This document shows, one piece after another, positions 63,300-64,000 of a stretch of DNA of 64,000 bases; position 1 is the stretch's first letter; each line of letters starts with the position of its first letter. Both the position numbers and the translations under genes were made by a program. The DNA comes from Rhabditophanes sp. KR3021 (lineage: Eukaryota; Nematoda; Chromadorea; Rhabditida; Alloionematidae). The stretch lies in the NCBI GenBank assembly GCA_963281155.1, contig CAUJLY010000003.1, positions 2,480,001 to 2,544,000 on the forward strand, in the 5' to 3' direction. The notes beneath the pieces are model-generated. The model did not search any database and was not told the DNA's origin. It worked only from the letters and a program-made list of their open reading frames with translations.

Positions 63300-64000
63300 G
63301 TATTTTTATCTTTGATTAAAAGGAAAATAATAGATTGATACGTTAATTTATTATTAAGTCAAATGAACGAGAACTAAAGCTTTTTATTATTTATTACAAA
63401 AAAATTATTGCAATTGTAGAATGTAATTCAGGATTGACTTTATGTCTTTGCTTCTTGAATACGAGATTCTAATTAAGTGGAGGTTGTTGGCTTGCAGTAC
63501 TCGTTCTTCATTATATCATACCGTTTCTCAAACTTGGCTGCTGCATTGTAACGACTTGACTGTTTGAAGTGGTATCCACCATCGATTTCAAGAAGCAAAT
63601 TGTTTCCGATAAGGGCCTTATAATAAAATACAATATTAAGCTCACTATTGTAGGTAACGTTGTTTAGCATTTGGTAGCTGAATAACTTTCACAATGCTGC
63701 CATACACGTCTCTAAAAACTGGCATGTCTTTGATTAAATGAGTTCTGAGATTTTTGAAATAATTCAGGCGGTGGTCAGCATTTCCTCTTTTAGATTCATC
63801 AGACCAATTTGTAGCGTCCAAAGTATTACAAGTTTAGTAATAGAAAATTACCTTTGATTAGATGCTTGTTATCAAACACATGCTTCTTTATTATGTCGAT
63901 GTTATTAAAGTAGCCTGAAGTTAACTTCCTATCATTAAATGTATTTGAAAATTGATGTTTTTCAAATGGTTTTCCGTTTGGCAATTTAAGTATATCAAAG
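63300..64000 (-). mobile_element. EDxHD-like nuclease insert in the COX5B intron (partial)
   Basis: The intron starts GTATTT and runs past the window. On minus it reads LPNGKPFEKHQFSNTFNDRK, NIDIIKKHVFDNKHLIK with its own GTAATT donor near 63852, then NWSDESKRGNADHRLNYFKN, then after a frameshift KALIGNNLLLEIDGGYHFKQ and RYNAAAKFEKRYDIMKNEYC to a stop at 63473. The core LLLEIDGGYHF followed by R-x(n)-E-x-R-x-D is the E-x-D-G-x-x-H pattern of vsr-like EDxHD / DUF559 PD-(D/E)XK nucleases, not GIY-YIG. The frameshift implies decay or an unseen intron. The antisense orientation matches the other inserts. Confidence 0.65.

Overview
The window is nuclear DNA of an AT-rich nematode. The evidence is a cuticle collagen with the nematode N-terminal domain (18109-19100), many 40-50 bp introns with T-rich acceptors (TTTTAG or TTTTCAG), probable trans-splice acceptors just upstream of several start codons (VMP1, HADH, COX5B), close gene spacing and many short nematode-type secreted or membrane proteins. 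I cannot name the genus.

Layout. 0-12 kb, minus strand: a disrupted alpha-1,3-fucosyltransferase, a ~1150-residue proline-rich WH2 protein, a CUB/LDLa membrane protein and an unknown ORF; a 3' gene fragment lies on plus at the very start. 12-25 kb: a secreted TIL-type inhibitor, UDP-N-acetylhexosamine pyrophosphorylase, a dead CDK-like kinase, gene fragments, the collagen, a two-exon membrane protein and VMP1. 26-36 kb: glutamate decarboxylase (unc-25 type) and 3-hydroxyacyl-CoA dehydrogenase, both swollen by large introns. 36-46 kb: small orphan genes, a small-ectodomain tyrosine kinase, RAE1, a 68-residue membrane protein and CIAO1. 46-58 kb: the MYT1/ZTF-11 type CCHHC zinc-finger gene inside large non-coding flanks. 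58-64 kb: calumenin, mitochondrial uL13, a PTP pseudogene, an M20 deacetylase, a Mediator-30-like ORF and the start of COX5B.

The main discovery candidate is a family of nuclease-bearing introns. Ten introns in five conserved genes (five in GAD, two in HADH, one each in RAE1, CIAO1 and COX5B) are 0.4-2 kb long. Most hold the remains of a small gene written antisense to the host. Seven of these show GIY-YIG endonuclease motifs (the Y-YIG strand, the catalytic Glu helix, the terminal Asn), some with an adjoining Cys/His finger. The COX5B intron instead shows an EDxHD-like (PD-(D/E)XK) core. The antisense rule holds on both strands: RAE1 is a minus-strand gene and its intron nuclease is on plus. 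In four introns the insert begins with GTAAG or GTAAA directly after an intact ancestral mini-intron of 38-47 bp. This makes a zero-length exon, the geometry of a recursive-splicing site. GAD intron 2 is bounded by a 9-bp direct repeat that supplies the acceptor. Nearly all nuclease frames carry frameshifts or stops; the CIAO1 copy keeps all expected catalytic positions. I interpret these as mobile, homing-type spliceosomal introns (or introner-like elements) at various stages of decay. Motifs and boundaries are read from the sequence; mobility and homing are inference.
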